This document shows, in pieces, positions 26,639 through 37,787 of a DNA stretch of 64,000 nucleotides. The first letter of the stretch is position 1. Every line of letters begins with the position of its first letter. The notes beneath the pieces are model-generated. The model saw only the letters and a list, made by a program, of their open reading frames with translations. It made no database searches and was not told the origin of the DNA. This DNA comes from G963668435 sp963668435 (lineage in GTDB: Bacteria > Latescibacterota > Latescibacteria > Latescibacterales > Latescibacteraceae): contig CAXXSC010000001.1 of assembly GCA_963668435.2 (NCBI GenBank), positions 1 through 64,000 of the forward strand. Direction: 5' to 3'. Made by a program: the position numbers and the translations under genes.

Positions 26639-28039
26639 TTATTTCATAAGTGTCATTCTCGCAGTCTTTGCCATGCCGCCCGATTCAAGGCGTGTGAAAT
26701 AGAGCCCCGACGAGACAGGCATTCCGTTTTCATTCATGCCGTCCCAGACAATACTGTGCTGTCCGGCAGACAACATGCCGCTTGCGAGTGTGCGGATTTT
26801 CTGCCCGGTGATATTGTGGACAGAGAGCTCGGTGAAATTGGATTCCGCCAGCGAAAACGAAATTGTTGTTGCCGGGTTGAACGGATTGGGGAAGGGTGTT
26901 TCAAGTGTCAGTGCCGACGGTTTTTCAGATTCGACAGCGACAGGATTCGCGAAATCGTATTCTTTAAGGTCTTTGACGAAAATTTGGTTGCCATCATCAT
27001 GATCCAGCGTAAAAGCGAGTTTGGAGCTATCAGGCGACCAGCACTTGAACAGTACCATTGCGTCATCCATGCCGGGTGTCACTAACGTAACAGTCTCTGT
27101 CTCGATATCCATGACCAAGATTTTTGACTCATCATCCAGGTCAGTATACGCGGCCAGTTTTCCATCGGGGGAAAGGTTGGCCTTGCCCGGGATTTCAACT
27201 GCGCTTACCTGCTCTGAACCGCTGCCGTCGAGCTCGATTCTGTGGATGGTGGTTGTTTTGCTCTTATTGTCGTATATAGTGCCGCGAATGTATGAATCAT
27301 CAGGACTGAAAGTGATACTGCCGACACTCTGATTTTCAAGCAATGTTGTCGTGCTGTTATTATCGGTATCGAGGAGCTGTAAATCCAAACTGTTTGTGTT
27401 ATAGTATGCATAATATCTTCCGGTGTTGCTGTTGAAACCGGAACTTATATTTTCCGCGATTACGCGTGATTCACCTGTTTCGATATCGACAGCCATAAGT
27501 GCTTGTATGCCGTTGACAATTTTCGAGTTCTGTACATATTCTCCGTTGTCATCCAATGTGATATCAACAGTAGATCCCTTTTCCTCGTCGATGAATACGC
27601 CTGAGAAAAGGACTTCCCTGCTGTCGGCGGTGAATCCCAACACACTGGCAATTGAATGTGAAACATAGTATTCATTGTAATGATAGTTGCTGTTGTAAAC
27701 GCTGGTCGGCATTCCGCCATCCGCGGGCACTATCCATACATGCGTATTACTTATAAAGTTGCGTGTGGCGATCCATTTGCCGTCGGGGGACCAGACCGGC
27801 ATGAATTGCCTGTGCGGTATCATTGTATATGCACTGTACAGGCTCCAGGCGGCGCTGTCTTCGGCATAGAATCCTGTGCCGAATCCACCGATAAATTCCT
27901 CCGGCCTGAATTGCTCGGCGTCATAATCGATGATGACTTTTGTGCCATAGCCGGGGATATCCTCCGCCGATACGGTTCCGCCCGTTACTGCCAGTATTAC
28001 CGCAAAAGCCGCCAGGAAAATACTAACACACTTTTTCAT
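26639..28039 (-). CDS. Secreted PD40/TolB-like beta-propeller with FlgD-type C-terminal sorting domain (A)
   Basis: Start at 28039 follows AAGGAG. A Sec signal (MKKCVSIFLAAFAVILAVTGGTVSA) precedes about 340 residues of WD40-like PD40 repeats (MPVWSPDGKWIATRNF, GFTADSREVLFSG, TFSPDDSYIRG, NLSPDGKLAAYTD, CWSPDSSKLAFTLD). The last 85 residues (PFPNPFNPATTISFSL ... GLYFTRLESGGMAKTARMTLMK) form the FlgD-Ig/Por-type domain that targets proteins to type IX secretion in FCB bacteria. The protein is probably surface-exposed; a ligand is not evident. Its C-terminal DNA is nearly identical to that of the next gene. Confidence 0.8.
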   Translation of the reverse strand: MKKCVSIFLAAFAVILAVTGGTVSAEDIPGYGTKVIIDYDAEQFRPEEFIGGFGTGFYAEDSAAWSLYSAYTMIPHRQFMPVWSPDGKWIATRNFISNTHVWIVPADGGMPTSVYNSNYHYNEYYVSHSIASVLGFTADSREVLFSGVFIDEEKGSTVDITLDDNGEYVQNSKIVNGIQALMAVDIETGESRVIAENISSGFNSNTGRYYAYYNTNSLDLQLLDTDNNSTTTLLENQSVGSITFSPDDSYIRGTIYDNKSKTTTIHRIELDGSGSEQVSAVEIPGKANLSPDGKLAAYTDLDDESKILVMDIETETVTLVTPGMDDAMVLFKCWSPDSSKLAFTLDHDDGNQIFVKDLKEYDFANPVAVESEKPSALTLETPFPNPFNPATTISFSLAESNFTELSVHNITGQKIRTLASGMLSAGQHSIVWDGMNENGMPVSSGLYFTRLESGGMAKTARMTLMK

Positions 28040-28087
28040 CTTCGTCTCCTTCCAGGACAAGTGTTTGTGGGTGTGTCGCCTGGATGC

Positions 28088-28116
28088 ATTTTAGCGGTGT
28101 AAACTAAATATTTCAA
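28088..28116 (-). promoter_or_regulatory. Promoter of propeller gene A
   Basis: On the minus strand TTGAAA (28111-28116) and TAAAAT (28088-28093) are 17 bp apart, about 50 bases before the start at 28039. The -35 touches the large palindrome at 28116. Confidence 0.6.
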
Positions 28117-28161
28117 CACCCGTGATTTCATCTGAAATATTTCAGATGAAATCACGGGTGT
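28116..28161. repeat. Perfect 46-bp palindrome
   Basis: Left half 28116-28138 begins ACACCCGTGATTTCATC and right half 28139-28161 ends GATGAAATCACGGGTGT; all 23 base pairs match and there is no loop. It lies 37 bases after the stop of propeller gene B and directly before the promoter of gene A. It may end transcription or be a protein-binding or cruciform site; the U tract expected of an intrinsic terminator is poor. Confidence 0.9.
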
Positions 28162-28197
28162 ATTTGTGTGCCGTGTCCTTAAGTGTCGTATTGCGGG

Positions 28198-29610
28198 TTA
28201 TCTCATAAGTGTCATCCGTGCTGTCTTTGTCAAAGCCCCCGATTTGAGGCGTGTGAAATAGATCCCTGACGAGACAGGCATTCCGTTTTCATTCATGCCG
28301 TCCCAGACAATACTGTGCTGTCCGGCGGACAAGATGCCGCTTGCGAGCGTACGGATTTTCTGCCCGGCGATATTGTAGACAGACAGCTCGGTGAAATTGG
28401 ATTCCGCCAGCGAAAACGATATTGTTGTCGCGGGATTGAACGGATTGGGATAGGGTTGTCCGAGCGACATGGCAAGCGGTGTTTCTTCGGCAACAGAAAC
28501 AGATTCGAGATCGAAATCCATGACCATGAAATAACACTTGTTTTCTTCGTTTCTAGCGTAGAGACGATAGCAAAACTTGTCATCATAGTCACTAAACCAA
28601 GCATGAGAACAATAATACTTGGTAGAAGGAAGCACGCGGATTGTTTCCCCGCTGATCGTATTCAGCGCATAGTAGGTCATGGTGGAGCCCACATCAGGCT
28701 GGTTTATTTCGGTCAGGGGTTTCTGTCCGGAATAAAGGATCCATTCGCCGGTGGATGAGAGTGAAAAATCATCAATATTACCAACGACGCTGTCCCTGTC
28801 GAAATCTGTCAGCTGTTCGCTGTAACCGTCCTTGACGTTCATGCGGAAAATCTGGGCAATATTCAGCTCATCGACAGCGGCATGGAAAATCCACTCGCCG
28901 TCGGCACTGTAGCCGGGGTTGACGACATAATTATAGTCTTCGTTGAAATCAATATATGTTTCTTCGCCGGTTTCCATGTCCAGTTCATAGAGAAAACTGT
29001 CCGTGAGATAACGGTCAGACTCGAACAGCGGCTCGTCACGGCGATTGAACAGGAACTTTGTGCCGTCGGCATTCCAGAAACCCGCCTCGCCGTTCTTGAC
29101 TATTGTGCGGACACTTTTTGTGTCGATATTGACAGAGGCAATGACCGGGCAGGGGTAACGGATGAAAATATGGCCGTATTCATTGTCGATATAGGAGCCG
29201 TGGTCCTCGTCATAGGTGTAGTACATGAAGGTGACCTCACGGCTGTCCGGCGTGAAACAGAGCACCTTGCAGTTATCTGACGACCGCATGTCTTCATTTT
29301 CGTACATCATGACTGTGTCGAAAAGCAGTTCCGGCCAGCCCTGGGGATGCCGGACTATCCAGATACCGAGATAGTTTGAAAAGGCGATGTTGTCACCGTC
29401 CGGGGACAGTACGGGTGTGTAGGAGTCTTGTTCAAGAAGCGAAACAACCATTTCGTGGCTGCGTTCAAGACCGAACACCCATTCCCACTGGGAATAATTA
29501 CGGTCGTGGTTAATAATCTGTTCTGTGCCGAGAGTGGGGCTCAGGGCATACGAATACGATGCCGCGACAACGAACAATACGGTTAGAAGCAAGGCTCGTG
29601 CATTCTTCAT
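28198..29610 (-). CDS. Secreted PD40-like beta-propeller with FlgD-type C-terminal sorting domain (B)
   Basis: Start at 29610 follows GGAAGGAA; 470 residues. Signal peptide MKNARALLLTVLFVVAASYSYA, then propeller repeats (PVLSPDGDNIAFSNYLGIWIV, CFTPDSREVTFMYY, FWNADGTKFLFNR, GYSADGEWIFHAAVD, SLSSTGEWILYSG). The C-terminal 85 residues, PYPNPFNPATTISFSLAES onward, are almost the same as in gene A and differ more in gene C. The propellers themselves are well diverged, so the binding faces have changed while the export tag was kept or exchanged. Confidence 0.8.
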   Translation of the reverse strand: MKNARALLLTVLFVVAASYSYALSPTLGTEQIINHDRNYSQWEWVFGLERSHEMVVSLLEQDSYTPVLSPDGDNIAFSNYLGIWIVRHPQGWPELLFDTVMMYENEDMRSSDNCKVLCFTPDSREVTFMYYTYDEDHGSYIDNEYGHIFIRYPCPVIASVNIDTKSVRTIVKNGEAGFWNADGTKFLFNRRDEPLFESDRYLTDSFLYELDMETGEETYIDFNEDYNYVVNPGYSADGEWIFHAAVDELNIAQIFRMNVKDGYSEQLTDFDRDSVVGNIDDFSLSSTGEWILYSGQKPLTEINQPDVGSTMTYYALNTISGETIRVLPSTKYYCSHAWFSDYDDKFCYRLYARNEENKCYFMVMDFDLESVSVAEETPLAMSLGQPYPNPFNPATTISFSLAESNFTELSVYNIAGQKIRTLASGILSAGQHSIVWDGMNENGMPVSSGIYFTRLKSGALTKTARMTLMR

Positions 29611-29696
29611 TCTGGTTCCTTCCGCTTGCCGAAGCGCCGCTGTATATTGGCTGGTTCTCCTATTTACACAAGTAGAGGCCACAAGGCAAGCATTTT

Positions 29697-29728
29697 TTAA
29701 AACGCCCCACACAATGGCGGGGCGTTTC
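29697..29728 (-). terminator. Terminator after propeller gene C
   Basis: AACGCCCC/GGGGCGTT stem with a 10-base loop; on the minus strand it runs into TTTTAAAAAA, 28 bases after the stop at 29756. Confidence 0.75.
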
Positions 29729-29755
29729 TCTGGTGTGCAGCATGGTCACAAGCGC

Positions 29756-31204
29756 TTATTTCAGCAGTGTCATGCGACGGGCGAGCGTTGTGTTTCCCGT
29801 CGTGAGCCGCGAAAAATAAACGCCTGAAGAAAGTGCGCCACCATTGTCATCTCTGCCGTCCCACACAACAGCGTGGCTGCCCGCCGAGAACGTGTTCGCC
29901 GCGAGCGTACGGATTTTCTGGCCCGAGCTGTTGAAAACCGCCAGTTCGGCGAATCCGGGTTCGGCGAGTGTGAACGAGATAGTTGTCGTCGGATTGAACG
30001 GATTCGGGAACGGTGCATTGAGAGCGAATGCAGAGGGGCTATCCTGCTCGACTGCAAGCTGGTTATCTATATCCTTGTTCATGTTTTCAAGGGCGATGTC
30101 CACGACATGGATTTCGATAGCTGTCTCATCTGCCTCAAGGTCACGCCAGGTGAAAGACAGTTTTGTGCCGTCGGGAGAAAAGCGGGGATGGCTCATTCTG
30201 GTGTTTGGCTTGATCGGGAAAAGTGCCAGCGATTCCCCGCTGATCATGTTGCAGGCGTACAGCTTGCTGATATTGTCCGTGCTGAAATTGCCGGAATTCG
30301 TTGTTTTGCTCCTGGGACCGGCACCACCCTGATAGACGATCCATTGGCCGTCGGGGTGGATGTCGAAATTGTACATTTTGCCGGAATCTTCCACCTCGAT
30401 GGGGATTTTGACCGGGTCGCCACCGTTAACGGAGATTTTCCACAGGGCCTCTTGTTCGTCATCCCAGTAAATGACATGTTTGCTGTCAGGTGTGAATTGA
30501 AAACAGTAGGCGTTAGTAATTGTGACAACGTCTTTGGTGTTCAGGTTTTCGATCTTGATTGTACGATATTCGAAAGGGTCGTCGGATGCAATTCTATATA
30601 CGAAATAGTTCCCGTCCTTACTGTAATAGCCATCCATGGCATGCTCGATGAACGTGCTTATCTCGCCACTTTCCATATCGATAGCTTTGATTGATCTGAC
30701 AGGATAGTTGATCGAGGAGCTGAACGAGTCGTCGCCATCCTCGATTACCACGTCAGTGCCTTGCGCTTCATCTAGAACAACACCGCTGAAATACAGTTCG
30801 CTGCCGTCATTGCTGAAACCGTACAGAATCGAGAGTCCGTTTGGCAGAACATAATCCCCATATTCAATACAGGTGTTGTTGAGATATACCGGATCACCTC
30901 CATTGACAGGTACCTTGAAAATTCCCCCGGGGTTAACACCCGCCGAAACCGCAATCCATTCACCGTCTGGTGACCACGCCGAATTAAACACTATCTGCGA
31001 GAGGTTTTTGTAGGCAAGATACTTTGCCCAATCATAATCGTAATGATTTGATAAAGGCAAAGGTGCTACACCTTCCGGCTTGTATTGTTCGTAATCATAA
31101 TTCATCGATAAGATATTTGTGCCGTAGTCCTCATAAACCTCGGCAAGCGCCGTGCCGGAAAAAAACATAATGGCAAGCATACATCCGGTAACAAAAACTT
31201 TCAT
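29756..31204 (-). CDS. Secreted PD40-like beta-propeller with FlgD-type C-terminal sorting domain (C)
   Basis: Start at 31204 (AAGGAGG six bases upstream); 482 residues. Signal peptide MKVFVTGCMLAIMFFSGTALA precedes propeller blades with AWSPDGEWIAVSAG, GFSNDGSELYFSG, YSKDGNYFVYR, QFTPDSKHVIYWD, DIHPDGQWIVYQGG and RFSPDGTKLSFTW. The tail PFPNPFNPTTTISFTLAE ... GVYFSRLTTGNTTLARRMTLLK is the FlgD/Por-type domain. It is the most divergent of the three tandem propellers and the first in transcription order. Confidence 0.8.
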   Translation of the reverse strand: MKVFVTGCMLAIMFFSGTALAEVYEDYGTNILSMNYDYEQYKPEGVAPLPLSNHYDYDWAKYLAYKNLSQIVFNSAWSPDGEWIAVSAGVNPGGIFKVPVNGGDPVYLNNTCIEYGDYVLPNGLSILYGFSNDGSELYFSGVVLDEAQGTDVVIEDGDDSFSSSINYPVRSIKAIDMESGEISTFIEHAMDGYYSKDGNYFVYRIASDDPFEYRTIKIENLNTKDVVTITNAYCFQFTPDSKHVIYWDDEQEALWKISVNGGDPVKIPIEVEDSGKMYNFDIHPDGQWIVYQGGAGPRSKTTNSGNFSTDNISKLYACNMISGESLALFPIKPNTRMSHPRFSPDGTKLSFTWRDLEADETAIEIHVVDIALENMNKDIDNQLAVEQDSPSAFALNAPFPNPFNPTTTISFTLAEPGFAELAVFNSSGQKIRTLAANTFSAGSHAVVWDGRDDNGGALSSGVYFSRLTTGNTTLARRMTLLK

Positions 31205-31294
31205 GGGCATCCTCCTTGTTTTATCCGCCTTTTTGCAGTGATTGTTTATCGGTGGTCGAAATAACACATGATGTTTCATGGCAGAGGGTTTCGC

Positions 31295-31390
31295 TTATAT
31301 CTCTGCCCTGGCCCTGCTGCGGGTTTTGACAGCAAAAAATGCCGCACTGCAGACCAGGATAGAGAAAATGGTGATGACAATGTTTTTCAT
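31295..31390 (-). CDS. 31-residue single-helix membrane peptide
   Basis: The peptide MKNIVITIFSILVCSAAFFA followed by a basic tail (VKTRSRARAEI) has an excellent ribosome site (AAAGGAG, 6-base spacing) and its own promoter (31453-31481). It is one membrane helix with a positive cytoplasmic end. It lies 90 bases before propeller gene C on the same strand. Family unknown. Confidence 0.5.
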   Translation of the reverse strand: MKNIVITIFSILVCSAAFFAVKTRSRARAEI

Positions 31391-31446
31391 CTGATTCTCC
31401 TTTTTTTAGTTCACTGTCAGGTTCTTGTATTGTCTGATAATATTCT

Positions 31447-31482
31447 CTTGACAATCTACCGGGTGCAATATGTTTTGTCAAG
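31447..31482 (-). promoter_or_regulatory. Promoter with inverted repeat before the 31-residue peptide
   Basis: Minus-strand TTGACA (31476-31481) and TAGATT (31453-31458) are 17 bp apart. CTTGACAA (31447) and TTGTCAAG (31475) form an 8-bp inverted repeat enclosing the promoter, a plausible operator. Confidence 0.5.
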
Positions 31483-31533
31483 TTGTTTTTTTTACCATGA
31501 TAAATGTCGTGTATTTTGGCTTTGCAGAAAGTG

Positions 31534-31562
31534 TTGACTGTTTATGCGGCAAACTCTATATT
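31534..31562 (+). promoter_or_regulatory. Promoter of the potassium channel gene
   Basis: TTGACT (31534-31539) and TATATT (31557-31562) are 17 bp apart, ending 57 bases before the start at 31620. Confidence 0.6.
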
Positions 31563-31619
31563 AAAACATTGGTATAGTGTGCTGTTGCGTGGTTTTGCCA
31601 GCGGAAGGATGGAGGCTGT

Positions 31620-32630
31620 ATGCGTAACCTGTTCAGCGAGTTTCGCATTATTTTCGTTACCGGTATAATCGTGATCGTGTTCATCACATTCGGCACGGTC
31701 GGCTATATGAGTATCGAAGGGTGGAGTTTTCTCGATGCTTTTTACCAGACTGTCATCACCGTGTCAACAGTCGGGTTCGGTGAACAGCACCCGCTGGGAG
31801 CCGGTGGTAAGATCATCACGATTATCCTGATCCTGTTCGCCATATCACTGCTCGGTTATTTCTTTTCACAGGCGGTCACCATCATGGTGGAAGGCCGTTT
31901 GAACGCTGTCCTCAGGGGGAGGAAAATGGAACGTAAAATTGCACGTTTACAGGATCATTTCATCATCTGCGGTTATGGCAAGATGGGCTCGCAGGTTGCG
32001 TTCGAGTTCAGTCAAGCGAGAGTGCCGTTCGTGGTGATGGATATCAACGAGGCCGCGTTCAATCACGCCGAGTATGACGGGATGCTGTGGATTGTGGGGG
32101 ACGCCCGCCGTGAGGAGGATCTCGAACGCTGCGGGATTGCCCGCGCCAAGGGTCTGATCAGTGTGTTGAGCGAGGACCAGGATAATGTCTATACCGTGCT
32201 GACTGCCCGGGGGCTCAATCATAATTTCCGCATTGTCACACGTGCCAACGAGTACGAGTCGGAGAAAAAGCTCAAACGTGCAGGGGCGGACCACGTGATA
32301 GCACCGTTCAAGATAGGCGGCAGCAGGATCGCCTCGGTTATGCTCCGTCCCTCGATCAAGCATTTCCTCGACGGCCTTTCCCGTGCAGAGGAAATCCGTC
32401 TGACACTGGTGGAGCTGGAGATAATGGACGGTTCCAATCTCGCCGGACGCACGATCAAAGAGACCGGTATCATCGATATTTCGGAGAGCATCATTATCGG
32501 TCTGCGCCGTCCCGCCGTGCCGATCAATATCAGGCCGTCGCTGGACACGAAACTCGAGGTCGGCGATCAGTTGGTGCTCATGGGGCAGCTGGACGCTCTG
32601 CATAAAGTCGAAGGGCTTATGGGGCGGTGA
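31620..32630 (+). CDS. Two-helix potassium channel with TrkA-N/TrkA-C (RCK) domains
   Basis: The N-terminal 85 residues hold two membrane helices and a pore loop with filter TVSTVGFGE (TVGFG rather than TVGYG). From residue 108 an RCK domain follows: FIICGYGKMGSQVAFEF is the nucleotide-binding glycine motif and VVMDIN ends the second strand. The TrkA-C part spans about 245-336 (ESIIIGLRRP ... LEVGDQLVLMG). The layout matches MthK-like and YugO-like channels that gate K+ flow in response to ligand binding. GGAGG lies 4 bases before the start. It is monocistronic and convergent with the next gene, nine bases away. Confidence 0.92.
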   Translation: MRNLFSEFRIIFVTGIIVIVFITFGTVGYMSIEGWSFLDAFYQTVITVSTVGFGEQHPLGAGGKIITIILILFAISLLGYFFSQAVTIMVEGRLNAVLRGRKMERKIARLQDHFIICGYGKMGSQVAFEFSQARVPFVVMDINEAAFNHAEYDGMLWIVGDARREEDLERCGIARAKGLISVLSEDQDNVYTVLTARGLNHNFRIVTRANEYESEKKLKRAGADHVIAPFKIGGSRIASVMLRPSIKHFLDGLSRAEEIRLTLVELEIMDGSNLAGRTIKETGIIDISESIIIGLRRPAVPINIRPSLDTKLEVGDQLVLMGQLDALHKVEGLMGR

Positions 32631-32639
32631 ACTGTAGGG

Positions 32640-33335
32640 CTAAAAATACAGGCAAATCCCTAATTTAACATCCTTTGCATCCATGTTGAAAGCGGATGTT
32701 TTTTTGCTGGTACGTTCGATTTGGATTCCCGGATTGTAAGACGTGTCTTCTCCTTTTTCTTTATAGAACATAGCTGAAAGGCTGTACTCTGCGACAAGGC
32801 TGATCTCTTTTCTGACAAACCATTCAATGCCCAGTATTCCAAGCAAACCGGCTGATTTATATGTTTCCTTATCAGATGAAATTCTACTCCTTCCGTCATA
32901 GTATGTTTTGTCTTTAATCTTACGGTATACGGCAGCAGGTCCTAAGCCATAATACAGGTTGACAGTTTTGGCGTTGCCATTTGTCCTGAGATATACAAGG
33001 TGTATGCTTAGTTCATTCGTGGATTTTGTGTTGTTTGTCTCTGATTTCCTTTCTCCGGTTTCCTGCTGTATCAGGTTTACCTTGCTTTCATAGTCGTTAT
33101 CAATGCTTAACCTGCCCACATTGAGGCCAAGTCTGAGTGCTGATTTGTCCGAGATGTGCTGTTTGTAAGACAAAAGCGCGCCTTCGATTGCCCTGAGATT
33201 GAGATCTTTGATTTGAAATATCAGGGCTTTCGAACCTTTGTGGTATGCGTGTTCAGCTGCATATGTGTTGTGGCTGTATACTATGAGCATAAAAAGCAAA
33301 ACACAGCTCGCGAGTGCTCTTCCCGGTTTTGCCAT
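32640..33335 (-). CDS. Predicted outer-membrane beta-barrel protein
   Basis: A Sec signal (LASCVLLFMLIVYSHNTYA-AEH) precedes about 205 residues of alternating strands with Tyr/Gly-rich segments (YYGLGPAAVYRKIKD, SAGLLGILGIEWFVRKEISLVAEYSLSAMF) and an aromatic C-terminus (LGICLYF), the hallmark of a porin-like or OmpW/OmpA-type small barrel. It is more AT-rich than its neighbours and has a weak ribosome site but a good promoter. No specific family was recognised; foreign origin is possible. Confidence 0.6.
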   Translation of the reverse strand: MAKPGRALASCVLLFMLIVYSHNTYAAEHAYHKGSKALIFQIKDLNLRAIEGALLSYKQHISDKSALRLGLNVGRLSIDNDYESKVNLIQQETGERKSETNNTKSTNELSIHLVYLRTNGNAKTVNLYYGLGPAAVYRKIKDKTYYDGRSRISSDKETYKSAGLLGILGIEWFVRKEISLVAEYSLSAMFYKEKGEDTSYNPGIQIERTSKKTSAFNMDAKDVKLGICLYF

Positions 33336-33430
33336 TGACTTTAAATTTCCATGTTTTCGTGATCTTCAGTGTTGTCTGTATATGGAAAATGTAATATTCA
33401 TACGTGTCCCTGTATGTTTTGTATGTTATT

Positions 33431-33459
33431 AACATAGATTTATCACATCTGTTTGTCAA
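33431..33459 (-). promoter_or_regulatory. Promoter of the outer-membrane protein gene
   Basis: Minus-strand TTGACA (33454-33459) and TATGTT (33431-33436) with a 17-bp spacer, giving a leader of about 90 bases. Confidence 0.6.
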
Positions 33460-33551
33460 GTCCATAATCGCTTTCAAAAAATGAGAACATATCCTGTTGC
33501 ACCGTTTCGCTTAAACTTCACGCATGCGGGCCTCTACGGTCTGCACAAACC

Positions 33552-33580
33552 TTGACTCACGCGCTCCAATTTCCTATATT
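33552..33580 (+). promoter_or_regulatory. Promoter of the purL operon
   Basis: TTGACT (33552-33557) and TATATT (33575-33580) are 17 bp apart, 80 bases upstream of purL. The divergent spacer 33336-33660 holds this and the opposing promoter but no gene, riboswitch or PurR-like box that could be recognised. Confidence 0.65.
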
Positions 33581-33660
33581 ATGAACATATCTTACCCTTC
33601 CAGATATGATACCTGCAAATAACTGTATTTTCGAACCTTACATAAAAGCGAGGCAGCCGG

Positions 33661-36510
<2,850 letters not shown>

Positions 36511-36616
36511 GATACCTGACGCGGGGATTCATGGCTGTGATATCGTCAATCATGTCAGGTTGGGAATGGGAAAACACTCTATCATGCAGAGAAGGGACGA
36601 AAGTGAGGTGAGCCGA

Positions 36617-37759
36617 ATGTTCAACATGAAAAAAGCGGTTTGGGTTGTTGTGTTGCTGCTTGCTTTTGGCTGTGGCGAGGATAAGGTTGTCAACAATTAC
36701 TATAATGACAATTCAGCGGCAATAAACGGCATCGAGGGATTTCTGACTGTCACTCCCGCGAAATGGTACAATAATCATGGTGCGGCAGTGTCGCTGAATT
36801 TCGATATCAGGTGGCGCGGCGAGGGCAGAGATGAAGCGAACGATACCATGGTGGGCCTGGCCCTGGAAAAAGGTTTTAAAGCTGATATCGAGCTTGTTAC
36901 TGCCAATTACACCGAGTGGCCTGGCCTTGTGGATGAGATGCACAGCGTTATGGAGCCACGGGGTGTCAGGTTTTTCGGGCACGGTCATAATCATGACAAT
37001 CATGACAGTTACGATTTCGATTATTGCCTGGATTCGTTCGTGACCTGCTACAATTACATGAAAGATTGGGATTTTATTCCCAGAACCTATGCTTATCCTC
37101 ATTGGGCAGGCAGAAATGCGACAACGCAGGCCGCCAATGAGCTTGCCGGTTTTATCGCAGCCAGGGGTCGAGAGGACGATCTGGATAACGTGTATATCTG
37201 TCCCGGCGCTAAAAAGGCGCCCGATAACTGGTATTACATGCCGAGCGCTGCAGCAGGTGACATGGTGCCCTACATCATGAATCATGATGTCATGGGTGGG
37301 GTGATTGAGGGGGCTGTTGAAAGAAATGCCTATCTCATCATTACCTATCATTCGATAGGCTATCCTCAGGGATGGGGTTACTATCCGCTGGAAGATTACA
37401 AACAGGACCTCGATACGATCGCGGCTCATGATTTCTGGGCCGGTAATATGGATGATGTCGTCTGCTACATCATGGAGCGTAATGCGTTCAAAATGGAAGC
37501 GTCGATTTTTTCAACGAGTGAAAATATGCGAAGCTATACAGTATCTTTTAAGGACGGGCTTGACAATACGGTGTTCGCACAGCCTTTGACGCTTGAACTG
37601 GCCTGTGCGGAGAGTTCCGGAATCGATTCCCTGTCTTTTGAGCCGCCGATAAACGGCAAGAGCGTTTATGTACCGGAAAGTGGGACGGTCAGCTTTAATG
37701 TCCTTCCGGATGAGCGAAAATACCGCTTGACGCTGTTCTGCTCAGAGAGAGAAAACTAA
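36617..37759 (+). CDS. Polysaccharide-deacetylase-like lipoprotein
   Basis: Start 36617 has AGGTGAG six bases upstream; ATG at 36626 is possible. Lipobox LAFGC is near residue 19, followed by an Asn-rich linker. The body looks like a NodB-type deacetylase barrel: FDIRWRGEGRDEANDTMVGLALEKGFKADIELV early, HGHNHDNHDSYDFDYC (an HxxxH-like metal site) and RTYAYPHWAG as the third motif, then ITYHSIGYPQGWGYYPLEDYKQDLDTIA, the usual last motif. The first motif lacks a clear TFDD pair, so activity is uncertain. It sits between purL and purQ, which it does not resemble functionally. Confidence 0.6.
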   Translation: MFNMKKAVWVVVLLLAFGCGEDKVVNNYYNDNSAAINGIEGFLTVTPAKWYNNHGAAVSLNFDIRWRGEGRDEANDTMVGLALEKGFKADIELVTANYTEWPGLVDEMHSVMEPRGVRFFGHGHNHDNHDSYDFDYCLDSFVTCYNYMKDWDFIPRTYAYPHWAGRNATTQAANELAGFIAARGREDDLDNVYICPGAKKAPDNWYYMPSAAAGDMVPYIMNHDVMGGVIEGAVERNAYLIITYHSIGYPQGWGYYPLEDYKQDLDTIAAHDFWAGNMDDVVCYIMERNAFKMEASIFSTSENMRSYTVSFKDGLDNTVFAQPLTLELACAESSGIDSLSFEPPINGKSVYVPESGTVSFNVLPDERKYRLTLFCSEREN

Positions 37760-37787
37760 CAGTAACATTTGAATAATTGAGGATGCA

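Noticed and set aside
28116..28161. Insertion-sequence end
   Set aside because: No transposase frame, no matching second end and no target duplication were seen around the palindrome.
33336..33660. Purine riboswitch or PurR box before purL
   Set aside because: No conserved purine-aptamer loops or PurR palindrome could be found; only the two divergent promoters are supported.
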